A stretch of 64,000 bases of DNA, taken from contig OX442318.1 of assembly GCA_949358305.1 (NCBI GenBank), positions 3,954,501-4,018,500 of the forward strand. The letters are read 5' to 3'. The notes beneath the pieces were generated by a model, which was not told the origin of the DNA, made no database searches, and saw only the letters and a list, made by a program, of their open reading frames with translations. The position numbers and the translations under genes are program-made. Below are positions 10,855-21,665 of the stretch, in pieces (position 1 is the first letter of the stretch; each line of letters begins with the position of its first letter). This DNA comes from Strigamia acuminata (Eukaryota > Arthropoda > Chilopoda > Geophilomorpha > Linotaeniidae).

Positions 10855-11579
10855 TTCAAATGGCTTTGGCCAAAGTAGCATTTTTTCATGACATTAAAAT
10901 TACTTTTGTATCTAGTTTTACAAACTCATAATAGGAGTGTGTGATGTGGGTAATAGCAACAGGCTTGTTCTCAGATTTAGGCCAATTTAGACTTTGAACC
11001 AGCATTGTATAATTTTGAAGAGAATAACCTGAACCTCAGTGTCATTTTGATATTCGAACTGATTTATTAGAAAGCAATAGATGGTTGCTAAGCATCCGTA
11101 GCTGCATTCAAAAACTAAAATATTTTGTGTTTTATTTCAATTTTAGAACAAAAATGACATCATTTCTTGTTTAAACCCATGTTAAAAGTTAAAATACACT
11201 TAAACTAAAAAGATTTCTAGTGATGCTGTATGTTACATTTACACAACCCATGTCCAGCACACAGGACTAACTATTATATTTGGAGTTACAAAGGGAACTC
11301 AGGCCTGAGGTGTGGGAAAATATGGTTTGTGTAAGTAAAAACATTGGTTGCCAAGCATAATGCTCGGCAACACGATGCATTATTGTGAGATTTACAATGG
11401 ATGTATTTATTCGTATCAGTTGTTATGCAAATAACACTAACCAATCTCCACTTACAGTGTGGTAGGAATACGCGAGAAACTATTCTGCTGTGCTTATCTT
11501 GGCACATACTGTATGTCCGCTTATGGAGATTGCCGTTTGGAACCAACAAGACTAATGGTGAACAGGGTGAAAGCGGGAT
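10855..11579. other. No gene seen
   Basis: This is spacer sequence between the putative LTR and the duplicated 3' flank of the channel genes. Open frames on the two strands around 11286-11600 overlap each other and match nothing I recognise. Confidence 0.5.
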
Positions 11580-11926
11580 TAGTGTAAAGCATGACTGCTA
11601 ATATATTTTTGAGTTGTCAACTGCATATTTTATTTCTATAATAACGTTACATGTTTAGTTTTTACTTTAAATACACTGTACAGAATTACACAAGAAATGT
11701 ACAGATGTAGGAGTAAAGAAAAAAATGCTGAGAGTGAGGCTAAAAGTGTTTTTTATGTCAGAAAATATAATATAATATAATATTTCTATGAGGTGGGATT
11801 AGAAATAGTTTAATTCATTTTATAAAGAATTAGCAGAAAATTTCACATTTAGTAAAAGTATTTGTAAATTTGTGCTGGATATTGTTAGTGATTAGTCTAT
11901 CTTGCAAATTGAATTAAATATTCATC
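11580..11926. repeat. Duplicated 3' flank of channel genes (first copy)
   Basis: This block is closely similar to 14945-15280. Both contain CATGACTGCTAATATATTTT and AATAACGTTACATGTT, and both end at the stop codon of a channel-gene last exon. They show that the fragment at 11.9-12.2 kb and the gene at 15.3 kb are tandem duplicates. Confidence 0.8.
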
Positions 11927-12205
11927 TTAGTTTTTGACACTCTTTTTGTTTCTTTTGTGGACGAATGAGAGTGTATTAGAAAATACAAAATGGATTGCAG
12001 TTAAAACAGAAAGGCCAAGAGTGAGACCAAAGGTGTTGGCAATGTCAGAAACTAAAGCCACAAAAGAATATTTAAATTCTTTTGCAATAGTTTCGATTTT
12101 ATTGGTGGGGAAAACAACAGCAGATGTTGTGTAATATAATCGAAAAGTAGGGAAACTGTGGTCATTGATTTTGTAGAATGGTTGTTTACAAGGTGGTACA
12201 CACAA
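11927..12205 (-). pseudogene. DEG/ENaC channel last-exon fragment (copy A)
   Basis: The minus strand encodes the end of a DEG/ENaC (pickpocket-like) channel: a Cys-rich CVPPC...FYKIN motif, the pre-TM2 stretch, the pore/TM2 segment with the G-L-S selectivity-filter triplet (LTLGLSVLT), and a basic tail to the stop. It closely matches the last exon of the gene at 15281-19092. Homology stops abruptly at about 12205, in the middle of the ECLCVPPC motif. No upstream exons are found before the mariner element and the intergenic block. I therefore call it a truncated pseudogene. The family makes amiloride-type sodium channels in the plasma membrane; this fragment alone cannot form one. Confidence 0.8.
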
Positions 12206-12509
12206 AACAATTACGAAAGAGCGAAAACAAAAGGAACCGAATGAGTAAAAAGGAATGAATACTCATGACAATGCTTCATCAAAGCTTGGAAGTAGGGAAA
12301 GGTGAAATAATAAACATAATGAGAGAAAAACAGGAGAAAGGGGTCGAAATTAAAACATATTGGGGAAACTAATATAAAATCAACACAAGGTTAGGAATTG
12401 AGGTTTAATAACGAAACAAAACACAATTAAGTTAGAACTTACAACATACAGGGAAAAGCGCGTATATTTGGTCTAAATATAACGCGTGAAAACCTGGACC
12501 GTGATGGTA

Positions 12510-13780
12510 CTCCCTCTGTCCCAAATTATGGTATACATTTGGGGTGTTTTTTCTGTCCCAAATTATGGTATACATTTCTGGTTTTATTTGATTTTTATCA
12601 TTAAAAATACAAAATAAATATAAAATTAATTTAATTAAGTTAAATTATTAATAAATTGAGTCAACAATAAACAATGTGGAGTAAACAATAATAATAAATA
12701 ATACTCCCTAACAATAATAACAATAGTGATTAACAATGACAATTTTGTCGTGCAGTTTCAAGTGCATCCTGACTGCATTCGGCAAACGCCCCTGACGACG
12801 GAGTTGTTCTTTATTCATGTGTTGAATTTTGTAATTGTTGTTACCCTTTGCTGTCATCACTGACTCCATAAAGCATTGTAGTGTTAAAAATACGTTGTCA
12901 AGTTTGTCTTTGTTTAATTCATTGAATGCGTTTTGTACACATTCAATTAATTCGTCAATTGTTTTTGGTGAAGCTTTGTGTTGTAGTGATTAGATTGAAT
13001 TGAAAAATCCAAGATCTAAAACATTTAGGTCTGGACTATTTGGTAGCTGCGATTTAAATTGAATACACCATCCATCTTTTGATCCTTGGGCCAACAAAAC
13101 AGCATCATTGTCACTAGAATGGGGTTTGGCGTTATCTTGCTGCACAAGATGGGCTTGCGTTTATTTGCAACTGGGAATTTATTTCTAATAGCTGAAAAAA
13201 CATTTTCTAATTTTCGAATTGTACCTCGTCGGTTAAGAGGGATGTCTCTAATTTTATTAAGATTTTCAGAATAATTCTTGCGTTTTCGGCCACATTTATT
13301 CTTTTTTGATGACACATCAGCAGGAATATGTCCTTCATTATATTGTCTTTTCACTTCTTGCCAAATTCGTGAAATAGTTAGTCTAGTAACTCCAAGTTTT
13401 CCTGCAATTTCATTAATGGCGCCACGACTCAACTTATTTCTTACATTGCTTCGTTTCAGCAAGAGTTGGAGTATATAATTTCGCTGATTTTCAGTTAATT
13501 GCTTCTTTTTGGTCACTTTTCTTTGCAAACAGCCATTTTCTGAATTCATTTTTATTTTATTTGAAGCACAACAGGTGCCATTTAAATTTGAGTCCATTTT
13601 GAGAAAATTCAACTCAGCAATAATGGAACTATAAATTAATTACCCATAATGCCACCTAGTGATCAGAAAGTGCACTTAATTTGAAAGGTTATTCAGTTAA
13701 AATATCTTAAAATTATGCAAAACTAACGATAATCAAGAATTTTTTAGAGAAATGTATACCATAATTTGGGACAGAGGGAG
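12510..13780 (-). mobile_element. Internally deleted Tc1/mariner element with Stowaway-like ends
   Basis: The ends are inverted repeats of about 30 bp beginning CTCCCTCTGTCCCAAATTAT and flanked by TA on both sides (12508-12509 and 13781-13782). The left end is partly duplicated at 12554-12580. The first 13 bases match the plant Stowaway/mariner consensus CTCCCTCYGTCCC. A broken transposase lies inside on the minus strand. The length is 1271 bp, and the loss of the middle of the transposase makes it non-autonomous. Confidence 0.88.
12738..13612 (-). pseudogene. Mariner transposase, DD39D type, internally deleted and frameshifted
   Basis: The open N-terminal part starts at 13612 and carries the helix-turn-helix region typical of plant mariner transposases: LTENQRNYILQLLL, LGVTRLTISRIWQEVK and the GRKRKN basic motif. 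After residue about 150 the frame slips by one base near 13150. In the new frame VQQDNAKPH (second catalytic Asp) is followed by LPNSPDLNVLDLGFF, with exactly 39 residues from the Asp of QDN to the Asp of NVLD. Then come a stop codon and the C-terminal part to about 12738. The region holding the first catalytic Asp is deleted. The enzyme would cut and paste the element at TA sites, but this copy cannot be active. Confidence 0.85.
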
Positions 13781-13782
13781 TA

Positions 13783-14944
13783 TAATTTAATTCAATTACG
13801 TTTATCAAAATTATTTTTTTTCAAATTGTAAATTCTTCAATTTAGAAAATTAAATTATCGATTTTAAACAAGCAATTTAAATAATTAAAACTAAATATAC
13901 ACACGATTTATTAAATTTTTTTTTTTGAAAGTTGAAGCTTTTAGTTGTAATTAGTATTTTGCAATGACAACAATGATCTAATGCAGTGAAATTTCAGAGG
14001 GTGTTTTATGTTAAATTTATGAAAAATAATTACCCTACATCATTACTACCTTGTATATGAACATATTGCTGGTTCTAAGTGTGATGAAATATAAAAACAT
14101 CTCAATGCGCACTTTCTAACAGGCCAATCTGCTGTCAAAGGTTCTGTGTGATATGTCACTTCAGTCAATCTAACAAGGAGACTGCACGAGTGTGTAATCC
14201 ACAATTGTTTAATTTTTTTTTAAATAAAGTATTGTTATTATCTAAATAGTCAATACTTTCTTTTCTTAAATGCACCTCTCTCTCACTTTGTTACTAACAG
14301 TTACAACACAGAATGCTTTACTGTGTGTTGTAACAGTACTTTTTTATTTTTTGAGTAAAAAGGTCAATTGTATTATTACACGTGGTGAATAGGCTGCTGG
14401 ACGTGTGACATGTGACATCATTAATAGTTAATTATTAATTATGTATTACGAGTAGTTATGATCTCACATGTCCATTAGCCTATTCACTGAGTGTAATTTC
14501 TTTCTAAACCAATATTGATTTTTTTGTGTTTACATTTTGTGGTTGGTGGCCTGACAGCTCTAATATCAATAATGAAACCTCCATTTAATGGTTTCTGTCA
14601 GAAAAAAAAGATTTAAAAAAAGAACATGACTGTATTTTTAATTTTCAAAGAAGATGAATTTCAATGAAGAGCTGCTGGTGAAAAAACCTTAGTTTCCAGC
14701 TAGAAGAAAACAAAACCATTTATTAAAGAATAACAAATGCAAATATTAAAGTGTGGAGATTTCAGAATGGGTGGGAGTATAACATCATTTATTTGTTATT
14801 CTTATAACTAGTATTTTGATTCATTACTTTGCAAAATTTACAATTGTGTGATGTTATTTATGCCATTTTTTTGTCACTCAACGCCGTGTTGGTGAATTCA
14901 TTTGAAATTATATCAAATCGGTTTGTTACAAAAGTTTAGGATTA
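13783..14944. repeat. Duplicated intergenic block of the channel-gene array
   Basis: The parts 13790-14230 and 14480-14650 align with 61849-62400, and more weakly with 28640-28800. Shared strings include CAATGCGCACTTTCT and AATGAAACCTCCATTTAATG. In each place it lies between the 3' end of one channel-gene copy and the 5' end of the next, so it is probably the upstream region of the array unit. No frame is conserved. Confidence 0.65.
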
Positions 14945-15280
14945 GGGCAGAACATGACTGCTAATATATTTTTGAGTTGTCAACTGTATATTTTATTTCT
15001 TAATAACGTTACATGTTGAGTTTTTAATTTAAATACACTATACAGAATTACACAAGAAATGTACAGATGTAAGAGTAAACAAAAAAAGGCTGAGAGTGAG
15101 GCTAAAAGTGTTTTTGATGTCAGAAAATAATGCAATACAAAATTTCAATGAGGTTGGATTATAAATAGTTTGATTCATTTCATAAAGAATTAACAGTAAA
15201 TTTCACATTTTCCAAAAGTTTTTGAAAATTTGTGCTGGATATTGTTAGCATGATCTTAGAAATTAAATTAAATATCCATT
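14945..15280. repeat. Duplicated 3' flank of channel genes (second copy)
   Basis: This is closely similar to 11580-11926 and ends at the stop codon of the gene at 15281. It probably contains the 3' untranslated region. Confidence 0.75.
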
Positions 15281-18200
15281 TTAGTTTTTGACACTCTTAT
15301 TCTTTTTTTTGTGGACAAATGGAAGTGTATTAGAAAATACGAAATGGATTGCAGTTAAAACAGAAAGGCCAAGAGTGAGACTAAAGGTGTTGGCAATGTC
15401 AGAAACTAGGGCCACAAAAGAATATTTAAATTCTTCGGCAATAGTTTCGATTTTATTGGTGGGGAAAGCAGCAACAATTGTTGTGTAATCTGATAAATAA
15501 GCAGGGAAACTGAATTCATTGATTTTGTAAAATGGTTGTTCACAAGGTGGTACGCACAAACATTCCTTTTCAACATCAGTTGTGGTGTGCATTTCATAAT
15601 ACAATGTTTGCACTGCTTTGGCTGTTGTTGAAGAGTTGCAGAAGGCGACGTTTTCCTTGATTGCATATGGCATACTATTAAATAAAGAAAATGAATAATT
15701 TAAAAAGTCTACTGCCATCCTTCTTTGTGTTTTCGAATTTACCTGCACAATTGTTTGCTGTTAACTTTATTTTCTAGGCATTGGCCTTTACACTTGTAAT
15801 ATTCCGTTAAATTTCCATTGCACGGTTTGGTGTTGGTGTTTAGTCGATTTATCTAAAAGTTGATTTTAAGAAAAAAATATTAAACATAGTTTCTAGTTCA
15901 CGTAAAGTTATAATTATTTTGGAAAAATGCGAGGCAAGAATTCAAAATAAACACATTTAGTCTACTAAGCGAAGCAATTGTAGTCATATTAGATGGTACA
16001 ACATAATTTAAATGATAAGACAAATTAGGGTCTTCTGTAGGAGTGATGTAAACCTGAAATTAAAATGATTACAATATACAAGTAGCCGAAATCATTCACT
16101 CGAGGTACAGACATGTAAGAAATCTGGGTTGCAAGGATTTGGCTTAACTTTAACACCATCAATATAACTTGTGTACATTTGATATTTTATTGGACCTGTA
16201 GTGATAAATAGTTGGAGTTTTTTATTTGTTTCTGGCTGCTGAGTTATTAATTACCAAAAGCATGTTTCACACAAGTTCCTTGTGGATTAGAGAGGCTAGT
16301 ATATGTCCGAACATCAAATAGTGTAGTAGGAAATGGAGTCTGAAAAATATGAAATGCAAAAATATGAAATTCAGAAATTTTTCAGAAAAAATTTAAGCAA
16401 AGATTTATATTTGCTTCGATAATCTCTGATAATTACGTATGTGTCAGAGGTAAACATTAATATAAGAATGTACTTACAAATAACTTGAATATTTGTGGAG
16501 GTAGTGGTTCTACATAAGCTATTTTCCACAGTTTTTCCACAGTAAAATTTTTCCAATTGACAAGCTCCAATAAGTCTACATGGCATTTTGTATTGTTTTG
16601 CTTCTGCTCTTTGAAATACTTTAACTTATAAAATAGAAGTTTTGGATTAAATGCCCCTGTGCAAGTGATAATATTAGGGAAAGTCACATTAACTGGATCT
16701 TCTATTGAAACAGTCATTTGAATAACTTTATTCATATATAGTGATATTTTTTTCTGAACCAAAAATACACTAAACCCAAACAAGCAAACATATGTCAGGA
16801 AATATAACATTTGCTTCCAAGGTAGGTTTTTAGGCATTTGACTTGAATCTGAGGTTCGACAGGCTTTTAAGCAAGCTTCAATTCTTCTGGTAAAGTTATC
16901 TTTCTTCGGTAATTTTACTTTATTCCAACTTGCAACAGTCAAAACCAAATTAACGATAGAAAGTAAAGAGAGTCCCAACCAAAGTCCGAGATTTCCACCA
17001 AAGTCGGACAGCAGACTGATCAAATCATAAATCAAGCGTTCTTTCAGAACTGTTATATGATTGTTAACGTAAAGGGTGACTTCAGATAAGTTGTCATTGT
17101 GTTTTTCCAATTCGAATTTAGGATTAATATCTATAGTTTCACAACTTCTTGTACAACCACAGTCGACTTGTGGAGTTGGCCCAATAATACTGTAAATGTT
17201 TTCTCTGTACATTGCTAAAGTTTCTTTTGAATTGTTGCAGAGCTGAAGGAGCTTTCCATAGGAATGTTTTGGCCTGTAGGGTGGCCTGTTAATTATTAAT
17301 ACGAAACAAATAACACAATCATATAATTTTATAAAATCATGTTCCTCCTCCATCTTTCATTATTCACTTACCAACATGGGTTTTTGTCTAAAATTGTTTC
17401 CATGCATTTTTTACCGCAATCAATGTAATCTTTCATTTCTACGCAAGGAACGTTTCTTGTGTTAATAAACTGATGCTGAAAGAAAACTTACTTCAGTTCA
17501 AATATACAAAATTTTAAATATTACAGAAGAGTTGGTATTTGGCTGCCAAATTCCATTTTATTATTGTTTTTACTTGTTGAGTTTATTTGTGTGCACAGAG
17601 TAATTTCTCAGTTAGATTTTGACATCTGGATACCAATTAGAGACTATAAAAACTTTTTTTACCATTCTAAAACGCAGTCCAAGTTTTACGTTGGTAGATG
17701 ATGGTGTGATAATTGCGAATTGAAAATCTAATGGCAATGACCATGCTACCTACAATTAAATTGATGAGGACATGAGTTTGCCAAAGGATACTAGTGGGTT
17801 ATAAAAGTTAAAGTAATTGAATTATAACCTTATTTTATGAAATAAAATTCACTGCAAGTGTGGTTTCTTATAATTTTGCTAACATGGTGCGTGACCTATT
17901 TTTTCATTCTGAGTTTAATATAATTCACATCGTATTAATCTCAGAATTAAGTTAAGCTCTTTACTGTTATTGTCCCTTGTGAATGTAGGTTTAGCTCATT
18001 GTGTATTCACTTCTTTCGAATTAAAAGTATTTTAGCTTACAAGGGTTTGAGATCTTCCTGGAAACAATTCCGGTATTTGCAAGAGTGCAGTAATTTTTGT
18101 ATTTAATTTTGATCCACTCATTGCACTGACAACTGAAATTGAAAGGTAAATTTTTATTTTAAGTCATATGCAAAAGAAAAATTTAGTTTTAGCTCACCTT

Positions 18201-19092
18201 CTATTTTTGTACAAGTTCCCATAGAAAAAAGTTGCTGATTGGTTCGTATGTCCATAGGAATGTGTACCTAAATGACAACTGAGGATATAAATTGTTGAAA
18301 ATCGTTGGAGGAAAAACACAGATTGTTTAAGATTCAAAACGTTTATTCCATTTGCACTCGTATCGCACAACCTGCACGTGTTGCTGGTGGAACCGGAAGT
18401 CACCAAGCCTCGTTCTGGGTCGTGAGATTACAGAACATCTCTTTCTGGCGGGAGAAATCCTCGCCTGGGATTTGCACATTAGATCAAGGTGATACCAAAT
18501 AAAACAACATCAGTTATTCGTTGTTGCTACAGTATCGGTTGGCTACTACTATTTAAATCCATTAAAAACTTAATTTTGTATGTCGTCTCGTATCATATGC
18601 ATATAGGTTTTGAACAACATGAAGACTGTAGTTTACATTCCAAACTTTAGTAAGATCTGCATCAGTGGCAGTTATAAGTCGGTCCAATGGGAGCATAGAA
18701 GCAGATAAATCTACACTTTCAGCGTGTGATTTATAGTAATCCAACACATATTCATTTAGTGGAACACATATGTGTACACTGGGTAACTTGTACATTTTAA
18801 GCTTTTCCTCATACACATCAACGGCTTTTGGGTTTTCCAGATAATAAGCTATACGATCATAGGTTTGATAAGTGTAGACGAGAATGCAGACAATGACAAG
18901 AAGAGTCCAAAAGAAACGAAATGCAAACGAATTATTTTTATCAATCATTGGCTGGAACTCTTGAGGGATATTTTTTTCTCTTTCTATCATTGGCTGGAAC
19001 TCTTGAGGGATATTTTTTTCTCTTTCTAGTCGTCTGAAAATATCTTTTACTGCTCGTGTAAGTCTCACACGGGACCTTTGGTTAATTCTCAT
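15281..19092 (-). CDS. Double-domain DEG/ENaC channel, copy B (11 exons, one damaged donor)
   Basis: Minus-strand exons traced by eye: 18574-19092, 18198-18267, 18041-18132, 17663-17749, 17372-17475, 16478-17285, 16255-16339, 16113-16195, 15955-16053, 15743-15852 and 15281-15674. Joined they give 2451 bp, 816 codons plus stop. Domain 1 has TM1 (FFWTLLVIVCILVYTY), the CVEMKDYIDCGKKC and CGCTRSC cysteine motifs, and TM2 with FGGNLGLWLGLSLLS. A short basic linker follows, then a second TM1 (MLYFLTYVCLFGFSVFLV), VTFPNIITC, CLCVPPC, and a second TM2 (SLTLGLSVLT). Two full ASC domains therefore sit in one chain. The expected role is a cation channel subunit in the plasma membrane. The donor of exon 1 reads TT where the intact copy has GT, and exon 1 carries an in-frame 45-bp duplication, so this copy may be dying. 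Confidence 0.72.
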
Positions 19093-19194
19093 CCTCTACA
19101 TAAAGAAAAGGGAAAATGAGTTTGCCATATTTTGATAGTCTTTTGGATTGCTTACCATTTTACAGTTTACTTTTTCAAGAATTGTGATAGATAC

Positions 19195-19735
19195 CTCAAA
19201 CTGCAGTCTGTAGTTGTCCCTAGTGGCCTACGTCACTCCACACACCGCCTGTTGGCCCCAGCCGTCCCTCTCATGGAGAAGTGGACCTGTCTAGCAGGGG
19301 AGGAGTGAGCTGAGTGGTGTGCTGAGAGAGAGACGTTGCTGAGACAGCCGAGGGAGAAGACGTGCCAGGTGCAGCTGCCACGGTCCGATCATCAGCAGAG
19401 ACAACTGCTGACTCTGCTGCTCTCACCATTCACCACTGTGACGCTCAGTAGCAGGAAGATGTGCCTGCTGCAGCTTCCATGAGCGGCTACATGGGTCGTA
19501 CAGGTGAGTACAACAGAATGTTCGTCCAAGGCGACCGACCACATCACCCATGGGGCTCGCATTCTGTGTGTGACGGGTCGGACGCCACTGTAGTGTGCCT
19601 ACTGGCACTACCGCACAGTAAGATAGGTGACCCAACCCCTAGACAACGATTAAAGGCCAAAACCCAACAATCTAAGTTCCTGTCTTGTTATTATGTGAGG
19701 TGTGCGTCCCTCCCACTGTAGTAAATCCCCATACT
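19195..19735 (+). repeat. Dispersed repeat R2, copy 1
   Basis: This G+C-richer block shares motifs with the reverse complement of 38531-39118: CCTAGACAAC, the GACGGGTCGG/CCGACCCGTC motif, CTCATGGAG and ACACACCGCC. Both copies lie just upstream of exon 1 of a channel gene, in opposite orientations. It could be a solo LTR or SINE-like unit, but I could not fix its ends. Open frames in it are not conserved. Confidence 0.5.
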
Positions 19736-19999
19736 ATTACGGGTAAGACCGTACCCAGTCACAACTTTTTAGCCACGACTGTGACTTCCTCCTCAGTCTA
19801 GACACATTGAATTAATTTGCCATCTCAATTGTGCATTTATTTCAATTTCAACGGTTTGAAGACGCGGTTTGCGGTTTGGTTTTGTTTTTCCCAAAGAGCA
19901 GAGTGGTATTACGACTGTAATACGAATACCAAAGTTTGCCATTTTGCGCGACGCCCGGGCTGATATCCTGCACCCATAAAAATACAGATTTCACAAACA
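19736..19999. other. No gene seen
   Basis: This is a short spacer between the R2 and R1 repeats without recognisable content. Confidence 0.4.
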
Positions 20000-20477
20000 G
20001 ACGCTGTCTTTACGAAGCTATCCCCATGGTGAAGTATTAAGAGTTGCGGCGCCTGTGGACCCACAATATTCTAGCTATTACAATCCCTGGAAACCCAAAC
20101 TTTCTGAAACCATTGTTTAAAGTCGAATACGACATGGCAAGGTTAACTCTAATTTTATAACTATAACCTAAAACTTCAACTGCAAACCACTTTTACCTTA
20201 CACTAAATATAGTGTAAAAAATGTCATAATTGTAAGGGAAAAGTACCTGCCGCAAACTGTGTATTGAGAACTAAAGTTAGTAAAAATAGAAAATAGAAAA
20301 AAAAAAAATTTCATGCCCATAGCAAACACTTTGGTGAATTAGAAATGACCTTAAGTTGGCGCAGGTAGGGTTAATATGACATAATTTTTAATTTTCTTAA
20401 AATATTTAAAATTTCTATTTTTTGATTGGTTTTTTGTACTTACAGTTTCAAAGTTGCATGTCGTGGAACTGCGGCAC

Positions 20478-20668
20478 TGGATCTGCTCGTATTGCCACTG
20501 GATCTGCTCGTATTGCCACTGGATCTGCTCGTATTGCCACTGGATCTGCTCGTATTGCCACTGGATCTGCTCGTATTGCCACTGGATCTGCTCGTATTGC
20601 CACTGGATCTGCTCGTATTGCCACTGGATCTGCTCGTATTGCCACTGGATCTGCTCGTATTGCCACTG
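20478..20668. repeat. Minisatellite, 21-bp unit, about 9 copies
   Basis: The unit GGATCTGCTCGTATTGCCAC plus T repeats almost without variation. The homologous R1 copies at 8170 and 40115 contain only one unit, so this is a recent local expansion. All reading frames stay open, giving false ORFs. Confidence 0.95.
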
Positions 20669-20842
20669 CAATGCGGTATATTGATGTTGTGTCTGTTGGA
20701 AGAGTTTTTTAAAAATCAATGACAATTTAAATAAATTATCACAAACACATGAGTCAAAATCATTAAATGTCAGAAAAGCAACTATTAAAATTTTTTGAAA
20801 GACATTTGCCAGAAAGTATAATTATGTTTAATGACTATGTTC

Positions 20843-20937
20843 GTGGTTGGAGAAGTCCAAACGCGTGGTTGGAGAAGTCCAAACGCGTGGTTGGAGAAGT
20901 CCAAACGCGTGGTTGGAGAAGTCCAAACGTGTGGTTG
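20843..20937. repeat. Short tandem repeat, 22-bp unit, 4 copies
   Basis: The unit GGTTGGAGAAGTCCAAACGC plus GT repeats four times. R1 copy 1 has a single related unit. Confidence 0.9.
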
Positions 20938-21182
20938 AAAGTTTCCATTGACATTTTTAGATGTAAACAAAATCTAAGACACAGTATGCGAATTGGCCGA
21001 TGCTGGGTTTAAATAGTCCACAGGCCTCTAATTGTGCATGCGGCAATCTTTTTCAAATAGCGCGCAGGTGCATTATTTGAAGATATTAATTTTTAATTAA
21101 TTAATTAATTATTTTTGAAGGTATGATTTTGACCATTTATTTCTGTGTTTTGTGGCCAAATACACTTACAATACATGGATCT

Positions 21183-21522
21183 TGTAAAAACTGGGAGTTT
21201 TAGAAGTCTCGAGGTCGCACAGAATCGAAGGAAATGGAGGATGCGTCGTGCAGTGAAGTCGACATCGAGGAGGTGTTTTACGGTTGAGAAGCGATGACGC
21301 GGATTCGTGGAACCGGAAATACGTCGTAGTGTCATAATTTGTCATAATCCTTTTTTTTGTCCTTGTTTTGTATTTTGTGAACCCCGAATAAATCAGTGTA
21401 ATTTCCAATTTACCACGTGCAGCATGTCTTGATTTTTTGGTCAATTTCAATCCAGTTCGATCGTAAGTTTTTGATGCAGTTTTGTCAAATATCAGCGTGC
21501 AGATCTCTTTTGAACTTTCAAA
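21183..21522 (+). repeat. BEL/Pao 5' LTR
   Basis: 340 bp, starting TGTAAAAACTGGGAG and ending GAACTTTCAAA. The end was fixed by the match with the right LTR and by the target duplication. It contains an AATAAA signal near 21388. Confidence 0.92.
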
Positions 21523-21540
21523 TGGTGCCGAAACCCGGGA
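21523..21540 (+). other. Primer binding site, tRNA-Phe
   Basis: TGGTGCCGAAACCCGGGA is the exact complement of the 3' end of eukaryotic cytosolic tRNA-Phe (TCCCGGGTTTCGGCA plus CCA). It lies directly after the LTR. Confidence 0.85.
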
Positions 21541-21665
21541 ATTAGTTTGAATCCGGATAGAAAAAGCAGCGAGATCTGTCTTGCGAAGCCGACCGCGTTG
21601 AGCCTTTTCTCGACAAAACGGACTTGCGAAGCCGACCACGTTGAGCCTTTCTCGACAAAGGCAAT

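Larger units (their letters stand above)
20000..20960. repeat. Dispersed repeat R1, copy 2 (longest)
   Basis: This shares its left part (CCCCATGGTGAAGTATTAAG to AAAGTTAGTAAAA) with 39655-39920 and its right part with both 39920-40308 and 7945-8440. Compared with those copies it has two internal expansions: a 21-bp minisatellite at 20478-20668 and a 22-bp repeat at 20843-20937. The long open frames seen here come from the minisatellite having no stops in any phase. Confidence 0.75.

Noticed and set aside
13025-13612. Intact 195-aa host DNA-binding protein
   Set aside because: It is the N-terminal part of a mariner transposase with a frameshift, bounded by the element's inverted ends.
20351-20725. 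Open frames of 70-124 codons on both strands
   Set aside because: They are produced by a 21-bp minisatellite that has no stop in any phase. The homologous R1 copies lack them.
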